The notes under the pieces: generated by a model
Seen by the model: only the letters and a program-made list of their open reading frames with translations
Database searches by the model: none
Told to the model about the DNA's origin: nothing
DNA from: Pardosa pseudoannulata
Taxonomy: Eukaryota > Arthropoda > Arachnida > Araneae > Lycosidae
Length of the DNA stretch: 64,000 nucleotides
Direction: 5' to 3'
NCBI GenBank assembly: GCA_032207245.1
Contig: CM063504.1
Span: forward strand, 19,890,407-19,954,406
Part shown: in pieces, positions 1-12,046 of the stretch
Numbering within the stretch: the stretch's first letter is position 1
How the letters are laid out: each line of letters starts with the position of its first letter
Position numbers and translations under genes: made by a program

Positions 1-515
1 CTCAAGCATTAATTTTGAAATATTTCAGCAATCTTGTGTTAAAATTGTTAGCATTAAAGATGACAGTCAGTCAGTACATAACTTTCTCATTTGCTGCTAT
101 TTCTACACATTTGCATAGCTATAGGAGTGACTACTTTTTGGTTTCTTATGCAATGTTATAGCAATATTCATGCAAGAATTGTAAACAGGAATGTTCCTAC
201 ATTGAGCCAAAGGAAGGCCAACATTTGAATTATTCAGTTGGTCAACAAGACATTTTGTCAACTGTCACCATTTTATTTCTTTGTTTCAATATACCTTCAG
301 CCAACAGACCAACTACTAAGCTGTAGCCAACATACATCTGATGTTTATTAGATGCTACCTTTATGTTCTGTTATTGGACATGATGTCCAATGAAGGCAAA
401 AGAGCATGCTATCTTTATCAAGACCTAGCCATTGTATTAATTTGTCCTGCCTAAAACTTCCTAAGGTTAACCCAAATCATGCAAAATTTTATGCCATATA
501 CAGCCATTTTGGGAA

Positions 516-570
516 GCATAGCATAGCATAGCATAGCATAGCATAGCATAGCATAGCATAGCATAGCATA
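516..570. repeat. (GCATA)11 microsatellite
   Basis: Eleven perfect tandem copies of GCATA, followed by CATA repeats. It lies beyond the 3' end of the gene; nothing else was recognised in 1-1130. Confidence 0.97.
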
Positions 571-1130
571 CTTACATACATACATACATATACACACAAA
601 GAATTTTATATGTATACATTATATTGACTTAACAATTTTTTTCCCTCAGTCCTAAAATAGTTTGCCCATCACTATATTATATTTTGATGACATTTCTCAT
701 GATTGACTGTGATAATACTACCTAATATGAATTTACACTTTTTTATTTATGCATTTTGTGATGAAAATGTGCCATTTTTATTTTTATACTTATAAATTTT
801 GTGTATTTGACATGTGGCTGTCTTATATTCCTTGCATGGATATAGTGTTTATTCAGAATCTAGTCTAATTTTGTAATTTGTTTGTCTTCATTAAAAACTT
901 TATTATTGTATAACAATAAATACATAAAAAAGATTAGTCAACTTTATTTAATTTATTAGAAGTAATATCCACATGAGTAAATTAACTGTATTTGTCTTTA
1001 ATTTAAAAATATTACCTCATAAAACTAAAATTTTCCTCACTGGAATAATTTCTTTTATTAAAAAAGTCTCAATAATAATTCTATCAATACTTTAATCAAA
1101 ATATAGCATGGTTCTGCTTCATAATTTTTA

Positions 1131-1147
1131 TTTTATTTATTTATTTC
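1131..1147 (-). terminator. Candidate poly(A) signals for the gene
   Basis: Overlapping TTTATT repeats on the plus strand read AATAAA several times on the minus strand, about 250 nt after the stop codon at 1395. AT-rich DNA makes chance hits common. Confidence 0.4.
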
Positions 1148-1394
1148 TTAATAATAAGCACTTTTGAATTAGATGGAATCCTGAAACTTTACTATGATGT
1201 GGCTGTATCTCAACATTTGAAAAATGTTTTCTTCTAAAAATAAAATAAAAAAAGATATGAAAATAAATATTTTTAATACTTTATATATGTACATTTAACT
1301 TTTAGTTAAAATTTCTGAGAAAAAGATTTGAAGTTTGTCAGTAATAAATTTCTTTGTTGCTGTTTCATTAAGAAAAATCTTGGGTTTACTATTT

Positions 1395-1464
1395 TTACAA
1401 TTTAGTTTCTTTCATTCCTTTGTTGCTGCTGACAGAATCATACAAGTGTTCAGATTCATCTTCC
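1395..1464 (-). CDS. Exon 12: terminal exon with stop codon
   Basis: 70 coding nt after acceptor TTCTCTTTCAG; phase 2 in. It encodes 22 residues and TAA (1395-1397). E-H-L-Y-D-S-V contains a YxxV motif of the type read by clathrin adaptors or, if phosphorylated, SH2 domains. The 3' UTR probably runs to the AATAAA cluster at about 1131-1147 (minus strand). Confidence 0.76.
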
Positions 1465-2492
1465 CTGAAAGAGAAGTAAAAATATATTTCACTAGATAAC
1501 ATAAGTAGCATTGAAATAGTAGAAAGCAATTAAAAAAATTTTTTTTGTTCATGCTATAAGGCAGGGGTACACAGATTGCAACCTGCCTTGGTATGTATCA
1601 TTTTGATAAGTCAGTTTTAGAAAAGAAATGGTGAACCTATGCCATTAGGTGGCACATGTTAAGTATTTTTATGGCATGCATTCGGTACATATTAAATTAT
1701 TTTTATCAACTTACATTCACTGAAAATAACATTTATAAAATTATCTCCAAGACTAGTCACTATCAATGCAGTTCAGAGACAGGTATGAGCATAAATGTCA
1801 TAATGACATTTAGTAAGACAGAAGGCTGAGGTAGTGCTCCCCTCCACCATGGATGTTTCTGTTGGGAACACTGACGTTTTCTTAGGGAAGTACATGAGTG
1901 GGACAAATTATAAAGAGAAAAACAAAATTAAATTGTAAATTATGATATGGTTTGAGTTTGGGTTTCTCATATTTTATTATGAAGATGATATGCAATGAAA
2001 TTCATGTTTTAGGATATGAGAGAATGAGAGCATCGATATTGTCTCTTTACTGATTTAGATGATTTGATTTTCTAAACATAAGTCTAAAAGAGTGACAAGA
2101 TAAAAGTCCTCTATAACAAAAACTTAATTTTTAAGTAAATGTCACTTAAAATCTATATTTTAGAGCAGTGATTCTCACATTATGATAAGAGGACAAAAAT
2201 AATTTTAAAAACTAAACATTTTAATGTAGAGTATAGGGGTTTAAAGATAATTTTTAAAAGAAATATAACAAGTGACACACTGGATATCTGAAAATAATGA
2301 ACCTTAGTTTACTGGCACACTAATTAAAAAAGGTTTACTATCCCTGGTCTAGAAACAAGTGACCCAAATGTCTGGATTCGCTGACAGTTTAAAAAAAAAA
2401 TTTCATGAACACACTAACAGAGAACATAATAACTAAATTTTCAGCATAGATACAGTAGTAGACTTACAACTGTCAAAACCTACAAAATAAAA

Positions 2493-2591
<99 letters not shown>

Positions 2592-2598
2592 TATATAC

Positions 2599-2684
<86 letters not shown>

Positions 2685-5600
2685 ATAAACATTTATTTAA
2701 TTAAAATAAAATAGTTAAAATGATTTGAAAGGTAACACCTTAAGACTAATAATCAATATAGATGTAATATATAAATGTAATATATATTTAAGGATGTAAT
2801 AATATTTTAAAAAAAGCTATTAATCTGCTATATTTGGTTTAAAAAAACATGTTTTTAATTTGTGTACCAATAAAAAAAAGCTAACAAAAATGACACTATA
2901 GACTTAGTTTGGGTTTTCTGACAGGAATCTGCAGTTCTGGAACTAGTCAAACAGTTAATATAAAATTTGTCTACATAGAAGTAAATAAAATCTTGCCTGT
3001 GAGTCATTTATAACACTTTTATTCTCTTTCATTCAATGTATATCCTCACTCCACTCCTCTACAATGCAGATAGCTTCCCCCCCCCCCCCCCCCGATCAGA
3101 GATCAAAGGTAGTCTGCACTGTCTAGTTCATCCTTAGTATGCCTTTGCCTAGAAGTGAGGTAGCTAAGTCACAGTCAAGAATTGGAAGATGGTATGGTTG
3201 TATGCAAAGGAATTAATTTTGATGTATGCTTGATTAAAAATATATTATTAGAAACTAACCTAGACTAGAGAGGGTATGGGGTATTTTAAAACTAGTTTGG
3301 TTAGTTTGAAAATAGAAATTTTTAATTTTTGTAATTGAATGAAAAAAATTTGGTTACTGCCCATATTTCTCCAGTTGTCTGAGGTGCAAACCATTTACTA
3401 AAATTAAGAAATCATCTTCAAAAAGGAAGGTGTTTAGTATTTTCTGAGTTAAATTTTTTAAAGATATTTTATGTAATTATTAGCCACAGAGTTAGGCTCA
3501 GGCAAAATCCCTGGGGAGGATAACCAGAGTTTATATTTTGAAAACTGTTCTTCTGGTTGATAAATATTTCATACTCTAGTAGTAAGATTTAAAAAATTTT
3601 ACTGTTAAATAGGGACTAGATAAGTGGAGGAGTGTATCAGAATTTCCTAACCTACTCTATTGTTTGTTTGTTTTTTTATATCAAGTGATATGCCTGTAGT
3701 GAGATGTCCTTTTGTTAAATTATTGTTGGTTGTTTGGAGTAGCCAATTTATTTCTGTTTCAGGTGAATTGGCTGCTCTGAAGACATATTGATTGGGACTT
3801 AAAAAATGAAAGGTTATGAGATGTTAGGTGGAACATTAGTCATTTATTTTTTCTAGGAGTTAATCTAAAGATGGAATCAGTGTTCAAGGTCAAGGTAATT
3901 GGGTTAACGGAGTACCTAGCGAAGTGGAAAGTCTTCACTTTAACCTCCGAACGTGAAGTGATCAAAACATAAATTTAGGCCTCTAGGCAAAAAGTAATCC
4001 AAACAAGAATTTAAAACGCTCCAGCTCACAAGAGAGCGAGGAGGTGAGTACGTTCTCATAAAAAATTATGAGTAACCAACGCGTTGTCTAATTAAAGATG
4101 GAATCAGTGTTATTAGATAAATTTGCTTGTTTTGGATCTTTTTTTTTAAGTAAATTGTCTTATTTTAAAAGATTTGGGAAAATGTCCTAGTTTGCAGCAC
4201 AGAGAAGCCATTTCATGAAAAAAGGTCTTGTATTTGTTTTAATATATTGACATCTTTATTGTCGTGACCATGAGCGACTTTGAAAGAAAAGAAAATATTT
4301 TTGTATTCATTAAATGTTAATAGAACATATTTGGAATGCGGCATTCTAAAATTATCTAGTTTTAATAGAGGCTTAAGATTTTAGAATAAGTTATTTGTGA
4401 GCTTGATTTTGGAGTGGAAGGTAATGATTACAATAAATTAATTCAATGAATATACTAATTCCCAATCTACTAAGATTTATGTAGCCTAAATACTTTACCG
4501 AAGGAAATATTGAATGGAAAACCAAATTTATTTCTTGTGTTCTCGCAAAATTCATGTTATGCTGAGTTCCTTGTTATTGGAAGCTCTATTTTTGACTGCA
4601 ACCATATAACTGATATTGACGCTACCGGTCCCCGCACATGGTAGAACTTAAAAGCTCTACAACAAAAGAACAAAAATATATCGACGAATTCACCAGTAGT
4701 TGATACAACGCTTTTTAAGTCCATTAAAAAGATAAATATTGTATTATTTGCAAAAAATAATTTTGAATTTTTACTGTTTTATCAATTCCTCGTACTGAGT
4801 AAAAGATATATTTTAATCGTGAATTTAGGTTTATTACGAAACATTTATGAAACAAACAAACAAAAAAATAAATAAATAAATAAATCACTATAGCAGATAT
4901 TAACGCAAGTCTCTTCCAGATGCAAATGCAACATATGTTTTATTTAGCATGGTTTGAAATCTTGACGCTTTTTTACCGACAGGTAAGATATAAATTTATT
5001 TTTCAATTTTAGTGTCTCTTTAAAACCAAAGCATTTTTCGCAAACTATTTTTTGCCACCATACATTTTATTATTACTATTTTTGGGCTATTTTTATAATT
5101 TCGTGCATGATTTTGCTGCTATGTTTCATACATAGAATAGGGATATTAATGAGAAAAAAAAGGAGTACTTACTCTGATTTTGAAATACTACAATTTGTAC
5201 TGCTAGCATTCTCATTTATCGAAATTAAGGATTGTATATTAGGCCTCCTTTTACCTCTTCTGTTAGCAAGGACCTGGAGCAGTTTGTCAGATTCTTGGGA
5301 AGTTGAAGGAATAGCATTCATTTCCACTTCATTTACTAAAACAATAAGTTATAATGACAATATTTTCACCCATATCAGGAAAATTGAGTAACGAAAATGC
5401 AAAACGGGATTGAGTATGACCTGAAATAAGGAAAAATGTCACCAAATTTAGCTTCCTATCGATGATTTGGTTTGGACCACCGCGATATACTAGTTTGCTA
5501 CGCGAGAGCTAATGAGACCGGGGCGTATTGCTTAAAGCCAATTCAGAACGGCTTCGAACAATCAAGTCACCAATGCGATTCGAACCCGTGACCACCGAAG

Positions 5601-8600
5601 AGCAGTACCTTACCATTCGGCCATCTTCCTATCATTGAATTAAATGTAATGTAAAAGAGAAAGAATTAAAAAAAAATACATATTTGTATGGTGCTTGCCC
5701 CTCGCAGTGATGTTCAGTAAATTGTGTATATATAATAAGACGGACTACGACGGGCAATTAGTCATGACCAGAACAAGATACTGTTTTAGTAAAGGCCGTT
5801 ATTAGCAGAATGTTGGGTGGACGGGTTCTCACTTCATTATAGGGACGAGATAAACTGAGGTAGCTAAGTAAAAATGTGTGTAAAAATCTATCTCCGATAG
5901 CGTGCATCTTTTTTTAGGAATTTCCTAAATTGGCCGCTGGGGGACCATAAAGTTTTAATTCGTTAGACTCCTACCCTGAGGGCGTGAACTGTAGCCCCAG
6001 TAGTCAGTTTAGATTACGGGATAAAAAGGGGAAAGCAAAGAGACTGTTTTTTTTCTCCCCTCTTGACTTTAGTTTTAAAACCCCCTGAGAATTTTCTCGA
6101 GCTTTAATGAGGTCTTTCGGCTATAAATTTACGTCGTTTGTTTTTTTTCTTTATTTTTTATACATTTTATAACTGTTTTTTTTTACCCCTTTCTATTTTT
6201 AAACTTTTTCAAATAAGTCATTCCTTTTTTTTTTTTTTTTTTTTTTATTCTTTCTAAATTTTTATTTTCTTATTTTACTTTTTGAGTTTACAAATTTTTT
6301 TCTCTGTTTTTAGCTACTAAATTTTCATTTTCTTTTTTTTTTTTTTTAGGGTATTATACCTAAATAGCCCAAGCCTTCTTCGAGTATCCATATTTGAGTC
6401 TCCTTTAAACGTTGTCATCGAATACCTAAAACCACGAAACAAACTCCCTTTAGGAACGTTTGCATCGTATACATACAAAACTTTCTACGATACACTTTAT
6501 GTAAAATATTATGAATTTTAGAAAACTCGTTCTATTTAATAATGCTTTATAGTATACTTAAATAGAAAACACAAAGTTATTCTCTGTGATAATACCATAT
6601 TTAAATTAAATCTAAATATAGTCTTTAGTTATTATTACTATGAATAGAAAAAATAAAGTTCTTATTCGAATTTTTAATCTGACTTTTATACCAAAACATA
6701 TACTGTATTGAATTATATATATTTTTATATTTATATATAGTATCGTGTATAATTACTTGTAGAAATATATTTTTATACAGTTCTTTATTTATAATCGTCT
6801 TTCATCTGAAATGAATATATATATATTATGAAAATACCATATTTATATAATATTATATATATAATTATATAAAAAAGACAGTTAAGTTATAATTTAGTAT
6901 CTGTTTTACTATTAATCGTTTTCTAAAAAATCAAAATAATTTCAAAATATATATATATAGATATAATATATATATAAAAAAAACCAAATTGACATAATAA
7001 TAAAATCATAAGTTCATTAGAAGACGTTAGAAATATGAGAGAAGCAGATATAGGTGGTGATCAGTCTCAAATAGTGTCAATCTTTAAAATGAAAATTACA
7101 GAACAGGAGAAAAAACTAATATAAGAATACGATATGATACTGTAAAACTTAAAGAAAACAAGAGAAGAAAAAATTTTTATTCTCGTACTGAAGAATAGAT
7201 TTAAACATCTTCAAGATGAGGAAAAATTAGATAATGGAATTGATCTAAAGTTGAAAATCTATGGAAGGTTTTCAGGGATACGTACAAAGATGCCGCAAAC
7301 GAGACACTAGGAAGGAGGAAAGCAAAACCTAACAAAGAATGGATAACAGGAAGAGCACTGGCAAAGACTGATGAGAGAAGAAAAATATTTTAAACACTAA
7401 ATCAATGCGATTGCGAGACATCTACATAGGTCAATACTCAGATTTAAATAAACTATGAAGAAAAGTGCAAGGGAAGAGAAGAGGAAGTTTTATGAAGAAA
7501 TAGCCCAAGAGGCACAATCTGCAACTGAAAAAGGGGGAAGTTAGTAAATTGTACCAAAATGTCAGGTGTATTAAACGTGCAAATAGACCAACTTATACGA
7601 TATCGGACAAAAATAACAAAATCTTGACTAAAGAGAATGATGTTAAGAACCGTTTGAAAGAACATTTTGAACAAACTTTATTTGTTGATTATGATCTAGG
7701 TCAGGGCTGTCCAACTACGAAGAGCCCACGGGCCAGAATTCTGGTCACTGATCACCTGGCGGGCCGTAGTTTGAAAAAGTTGAACAATAACCTCTTAACT
7801 CTTATACAATAACATTTAATAGTTGTATTATTAATTATAAAACAATTTGCTGACATTTTAATGGGAAAACTGAGGCCAATCAGCCTTCTTTACCAGGGCA
7901 GGAATGTCAACAGCGAATTTTATCGTTGCTACCGAAGAAGGTCAACAATGAACTGTCGGAAAGAGAGCTCCTGTAACGATTCTTGATAAAGTTAATCGCC
8001 GAAAAAGCACTTTCGCATAAATATGTGCTCCCGAATATGGAAGTTATTTTCAGTCCTAAGTCACGCAGATTTGGAAACCGTTCAGTTGGAAGCAACGTGA
8101 AGAACTCGGGCCACCTTTCGGTTCTTGTTGGAAAAAAACGGGTCAGCCTGGAGATCACAGAGCTGTAATTGTAGGTTGGCCGGTTGCTCTTCAATTCTTG
8201 CTGTGACTGGGTTACTAAACAGAGCCTCGTCAATCTTGATGCTCTCAAAATCTGAAAATCTCTTGTTGAATTCATCAATAATAGTCTTCAACTTAGGGCA
8301 AAATTAAAAAAAATCCAGCACATCCTCACGACGAGCAGCTGGCGAAGTGAGATAAGTTATTTTTTTCCCAAAGTTTCATAGAAAATTTTCAGCTTGTTTC
8401 TAAACCCATTGATGTGTGCCATTAGATCAGACACCAGTTGACCTCTTCCTTGTAGTTTTAAGTTTACATCGTTGAGGTGGCCAGTAATATCAGTTAGAAA
8501 TGCCAGGTGACGTGAAATATCCATGCTTAAAAGTTCTTGTTCAAGGTTTTCTGATGGAGAAAACTGGTGAAGGAAAAAAGGTATTTCTTTTCTCAACTCG

Positions 8601-10403
8601 AAAAATCTCTTGAGGCAGTTTCCGGAACTAAGCCACCTAACTTGATTGTACATAACCAGGTCTCCGTATTCTGCTTCAATTTCCTCCTAAAAGTTACGGA
8701 ACTGCCGATGCATAAGAGCCCTGTTGCCGTCTTTGATCATGTTGATGATTTTAAAAACTTTTTTGAGGGTTTTAGTTTGCTTCACATATTTCCTGCATTA
8801 AGCATGCTAGTGAATGATGCAATGAAGTGAAGGGCATTTCATTCCATTTTCTCTCAAACATCCAATCAATTCTATCTTTGCTCCTACCATTTCCTTTGCA
8901 CCGTCTGTAGCTAGGACGGAACACTTTTTAAAACCTCCGACACTTTTGACCGCTTACATCACTGCTTCAAATATGTCCCTACCCTTTGTTGTGGAGTGAA
9001 GAGAACACATTGTAAGGGGCTCCTCTTTGATTTCATAGTCTTCTTTAGCAGTGCGAATGAAAATCAAGAGTTGACTAATGTTTGACTGGTCTGTACTCTC
9101 GTCGATACACAAGGAGGAATAGCAGCATTTTTCAGTTTCTGTTGTATTTGGTCACCCATTCCGGCAAATCTTCGTTGGAGGGTGTGATGAGAAGCTGGAA
9201 CTGAATCAAAATGCTTAGCTATTTTGCTATCACCAAATACTTTTGCCATTTCTACAGCACAATCTTAACAACGCCGCCGTCAGTTTAAGGTTTTTTCGCT
9301 TTAGCAAGCTCAGGTGAAATTGCATACGAAGCATGCAAAACATTGTACTGATCAGATTTTACTTGAGTAAACAACCCAGTTTGTTTTTGCCGTTTTAATT
9401 TCAGTTCTCAAACTATCAGATCTTGCTTCCTTGATATTTACTCTGGCTCCCTTCTTGAAGACTCGCGTAATGCCTATTGACATTGTAGTCTTTGCACACA
9501 GCCACAACTTACATACAAATCAAGCACTGGAGTTTGTCCTTTCTATTCGGGATGAAATACTGGGTTTCCCAGCGGTCTTGGAACCTTCGATTCCCATTGT
9601 CTATTTTCCGTTTCTTACTAATCGTTGGAAGGTGAAATATTCACAATCAACAATAAAATTAGTTTTCACACGTTCCCGCAAAAATATAGCTACAGTATAA
9701 GAGAAGTTTACTTCACATCCAAACTCTGCAAGTTTATCTGAGAATTGACGAACGCAAGCTCTCAATTTCTTTTTCGAAATCAACAAAGGCCGCAGCGGCA
9801 GTGAAGGTGGTCTTTATTTTTAACCAATTGCTGGCAGGTTTTGCTTATCTGAAATGTTACTCTCTTCCCCCTCTGTCTCCCCAGCCTTTTCTCCTCCTGT
9901 GGTATTGCCAGCGCGAGGCAATACTATTTCTAGTGATTTGAACACCAGCGTGCAGGGTAGGACTGCTCGACTTTGACTTGTCGATGTCCTGTACCTTTTT
10001 CTCCCATTACAATGAAAGGAGTGAAAGAGAGATCAAGACGGAAATTCGGGGACCTCGGCTTGACCAAGAATGGTAGTCGTGAATGCTTCTTGATACCATA
10101 AAATTTCGAAAAAAGAAATATGCTGAATAAGTTGGCGGGCCGCCAGTTGGACAGCCCTGATCTAGGTGATCAGCAAGCAGTTCTTGCCCAAAGTCGCATC
10201 AAATGAGACCTATGAATTGAATATTTGCACAGAAAAACTTTCCTTGGCGGAAGTAAAAGTGTTCTGAGAACAATTAAATTTAAGAAGTAGTCTGCTGGTA
10301 GTGATTGCATAGCATCAGAAATGCTTAAAGTGGACATGGAGCTTACTGCAAATGCACTGAAGAAGCTGTTTGATGCAATATGGGAAGAAGAGAAATTTCA
10401 TTC

Positions 10404-10463
<60 letters not shown>

Positions 10464-10724
10464 TTTATTTTTAATGCAGCGAGACCATGGTTAAGGATTA
10501 CATCAACCCTCTAAGTAACCTCTCAAATTTTTCAATTCAATTCTATTCTATTATCAAGTCGGTTGAAAGTCTATAGCCTTGTTTAATAAGCATACCACAC
10601 ACACACTCAAGTAAAAATGGTATATAATATTTTTCCTAAACACTATTCTAAAGGAATAAAATAATTTTAATTTATTTTATGCACATTTCTTATGACTCAA
10701 TTTTTAAATGTTTTCACCCGTCAT

Positions 10725-10772
<48 letters not shown>

Positions 10773-12008
10773 GTAAAACGCGTTTGTTTTATTTTGCAAC
10801 AAAAAATATTCTGATATTTTGAACAGGCCAATATTAAATATTTGTATATGTTGAGAGGCGATATTTTGTACAGGTTACATTTTGGATCACGGATATTTTA
10901 GAAAAGCGATATTTTGGACTAGCGGCATCAATTTGTACTACGATATTTTGATGGATACCACTTCTTTTATTTACGTAGAATTTACAAGCAAGAGTTTTAT
11001 CAAGAATTACCATTTTCTACTACTACTTGTTCCTCCTCTTCTGGTGAACCTGAGACTAATGTCTGACGTCTTCCATAACCATCTTCTAAGCATACTTTAG
11101 GTATCGTCGTTTCATATGTATTCTCCTCTACTGGAAGTGCATCGATTTCTAAATCGAAAGTCTTATTTTCTTTTTCTGGAGTACATCTATGGACATAAGA
11201 AGGTTCAATATGTAAATTATATGCTTTTAATAATAATAGAACCATTGGTTCAAGAATTAAAATATCTATTACACTTATTTGGTCAAATATTAGATTTTAA
11301 AATATTGTAAGTTTTTCGTAAAGCACTTGACATTACTAAATACTGTACACGTTTAAAAATATTTTTGCATACTAAAAGGTTTTTAAAAGAGTATTTTGAA
11401 TAGTGTTACTTAATTTTAAAAAATTAAAATTATTCTCTATAAATAGAAGTGTAATTCAATGTTAATGAGCACAATATGTAACTCATCTATTGTTTTTCAG
11501 AAAATGTGTGGGATTTGGTATCTTAAAAGTTTCAAACCATATCGCTAGTAAAATAATGGCATTATATTGCATTTCGATTTTGTAAAATGAATCTTTTAAA
11601 CAAATTTTAGTTTACGAAAGTAGCATAATTTTGTCTACAGAATATTATCAATGTAGGCGATATTTCTTTCATGGGTGCACTAGAACGAATTGAAAGCAAG
11701 GTTAAGTTCAACTTCAGGCTGTTTTTTAAAACCAAGGGGACAGTAAATGTAGAAAATATGTCGGGCACTTCGGTGGAGGACAGCCCTGTACTTGCGGTCT
11801 GCCAACCACCGTCGGGTCAAGCGTGGAGGGCTTCAAGGCCAAATGGGCCAGGACTTGTGCATGAATGTAAGAGTATTTTGAAAAAAAATTGTTTGTGTAA
11901 ACATAGGAAACATCGAGTACACATGCTCGTAGAATGCCGAACACTTTTATTTATACATAACATTGGGTAGCATTGGTAGGTAGCATTGCTACCCCTGCCA
12001 ACGGGTGA

Positions 12009-12046
<38 letters not shown>

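Larger units (their letters stand above)
1465..5172. other. Last intron (intron 11)
   Basis: 3.7-kb intron between the last two exons. Apart from the AT tract, the C run and the SINE-like insert I see only AT-rich sequence with short homopolymers. Confidence 0.6.
7150..10400 (+). pseudogene. LINE reverse-transcriptase remnant, split by a hAT
   Basis: Plus-strand fragments of a non-LTR retrotransposon ORF. They include a linker with [21 protein letters not shown] and D-E-R-R-K near 7190-7390; [11 protein letters not shown] then E-H-F-E-Q-T-L at 7590-7680; and, beyond the hAT, the RT fingers motif [12 protein letters not shown] at about 10290-10325. This order is seen in RTE/craniofacial-development-protein-2-like LINEs. 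Stops and frameshifts abound. The hAT at 7702-10159 interrupts it. Confidence 0.75.

Noticed and set aside
516..570. CRISPR-like array
   Set aside because: Simple pentanucleotide tandem repeat with no spacers, in a eukaryotic genome.
1563..2346. Possible hAT MITE (CAGGGGTACACAG ... TATCCCTG)
   Set aside because: End similarity is weak and flanks CTATAAGG / GTCTAGAA are not a duplication.
2495..2692. ORF of alternating Ile/Tyr on the minus strand
   Set aside because: Translation of an (AT)n microsatellite. The same applies to ORFs at 17104-17488, 23013-23228 and 27990-28346.
5107..5391. 94-codon plus-strand ORF
   Set aside because: Antisense shadow of the minus-strand exon 5173-5335, which has proper splice sites and phase.
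11187..11302. Upstream extension of the exon-10 frame (reads F-D-Q-I-S-V-I-D)
   Set aside because: Open by chance; the acceptor at 11187-11188 gives the phase required by exon 9, and the extension has no recognised domain.
10882..11310. Plus-strand ORFs of 72 and 64 codons
   Set aside because: Antisense to the exon at 11011-11186; no domain.
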